From a virus: a DNA stretch of 36,891 nucleotides. This document shows positions 36,231 through 36,891 of this stretch, piece by piece (position 1 is the stretch's first letter; the number at the start of each line of letters is the position of its first letter). Where the stretch lies: IMG/VR virus record IMGVR_UViG_3300025646_006475, positions 1 to 36,891 of that record. The stretch is one strand, 5' to 3'. The translations under genes and the position numbers were made by a program. Under the pieces are notes generated by a model. That model saw only the letters and a program-made list of their open reading frames with translations, searched no databases and was not told the origin of the DNA.

Positions 36231-36891
36231 ATGGCATATCAGAACATTAATCAATACGTCTATAAGAAGTTATATTTGACTCCTGTTTTGGAGATTTCTG
36301 ACATTTCATTAGCGTCAGATGAAAGAGATTATAACGAAGAAGTTATTTTCTCACCATTTGTTATTGGAACAAATGATGGTAATGTTTTACCTATCAATAT
36401 TGATACAAATAATTCGGTAACAAATCCAGGATATACTTTGACTTATGGTGATTATAATTCAAACAATGTTATGTTGTCTGCGGCGTATTGGAATCCAAAA
36501 AACTTAGATTTAAATTGTTATAGTGCAACACCTTTGTGTGATATTGGATTAGTGGGGACTGATAATGGATTGGTGACTCAAATGACGGGTGAGACAATTT
36601 ATTACACCAATGGACTAACTGATTATTTAAACAGATTTGACAGATATACATTTGATAGAAGATTTAAACTATTCCAAACAACAGGTTATACTTGGCAACC
36701 AAACATAATATTTTCAGGTATTCCTGAAAGTGTTAGATATGAAGTTGTCTCAAAGACAGGAACAACTGAAGGATTATACCACGAATTATATGGTGGTTTT
36801 TATCAAGGTTTTTATAAGTTATTTGAGTATGATTACCAAGTGTTCCCCGAGCGAGTATCTCGTGGATGGTCAATGGAGATGTTGTTAAAAC
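36231..36891 (+). CDS. Probable virion structural protein (3' end outside the window)
   Basis: An open frame of 220 codons that runs off the window, starting MAYQNINQYVYKKLYLTPVL. It is beta-rich, with Asn, Thr and Gly, acidic loops and many aromatics, a composition close to the 497-aa tail protein; it contains YWNPKNLDLNCYSATPLCDI and YTWQPNIIFSGIPE. The start follows a TATTTATC box with no SD. Only the N-terminal part is visible, so its length and role are unknown; a baseplate or tail component is the best guess. Confidence 0.75.
   Translation, partial: MAYQNINQYVYKKLYLTPVLEISDISLASDERDYNEEVIFSPFVIGTNDGNVLPINIDTNNSVTNPGYTLTYGDYNSNNVMLSAAYWNPKNLDLNCYSATPLCDIGLVGTDNGLVTQMTGETIYYTNGLTDYLNRFDRYTFDRRFKLFQTTGYTWQPNIIFSGIPESVRYEVVSKTGTTEGLYHELYGGFYQGFYKLFEYDYQVFPERVSRGWSMEMLLK

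Noticed and set aside
36184-36237. In-frame ATG at 36237 for the leftward 264-aa gene
   Set aside because: It would overlap the divergent start at 36231 and place the TATTTATA box inside the gene.
36469-36651. Leftward 60-aa open frame
   Set aside because: It is the shadow of the long rightward structural gene that runs to the window edge, with His/Ser/Asn-rich composition and no start signal.
1-36891. tRNA genes, integrase, insertion sequences and diversity-generating elements
   Set aside because: No cloverleaf, recombinase, transposase, reverse transcriptase or template repeat could be seen on either strand.

Overview
The window looks like part of the genome of a T4-like myovirus with a Bacteroidota (Flavobacteriia-type) host. 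The DNA is AT-rich (roughly 30% GC by eye) and densely packed with genes, with many 1-20 nt overlaps. The head-assembly genes follow a T4-like order: terminase large subunit (gp17), portal (gp20), prohead protease (gp21), scaffold (gp22) and major capsid protein (gp23). Three things suggest the host: start codons have A/T-rich leaders without Shine-Dalgarno sequences, the window encodes a ribosomal protein bS21 of Bacteroidota type, and a small protein resembles DUF4494. No integrase, tRNA, CRISPR array or insertion sequence was seen.

Layout. 1-179 is a regulatory region with two inverted repeats. 180-6461 (+) holds an Hsp20 chaperone, small unknown proteins, a KTSC protein, a nucleotidyltransferase-fold protein, a 56-aa protein, and three large acidic low-complexity proteins with an unknown 135-aa protein between two of them. 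6520-16017 (+) is the head module, interrupted by the antisense bS21 gene at 10907-11095; it ends in a strong terminator. 16045-16471 (-) has two small unknown genes. 16505-16981 (+) encodes an isolated zinc-ribbon protein, convergent with a leftward methylglyoxal synthase-like gene (16960-17340).

17407-24217 (-) is tail/baseplate: a Cys-rich protein, a large virion protein, a gp5-like OB-fold hub protein, a large helical structural protein, a coiled-coil protein and a gp55-like late sigma factor. 24217-33616 (-) mixes four glycosyltransferases, a degenerate nucleotide-sugar dehydrogenase, a cupin and two HAD-like proteins with nucleotide and stress genes (PhoH, dUTPase, PolB-type 3'-5' exonuclease). 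33667-36183 (-) is a run of unknown, probably structural proteins, including one WYL-like fold. A rightward structural gene starts at 36231 and runs off the window.

How it fits together. Head assembly is nearly complete, but tail sheath and tube are absent from their T4 position between gp17 and gp20. A box [AG]TATTTAT(A/T/C) recurs in the sense direction just upstream of genes that appear to begin transcription units, and is a candidate late promoter for the gp55-like sigma. Host takeover may act on translation (bS21), proteostasis (Hsp20) and central metabolism (MgsA), and the sugar genes probably decorate virion or DNA.
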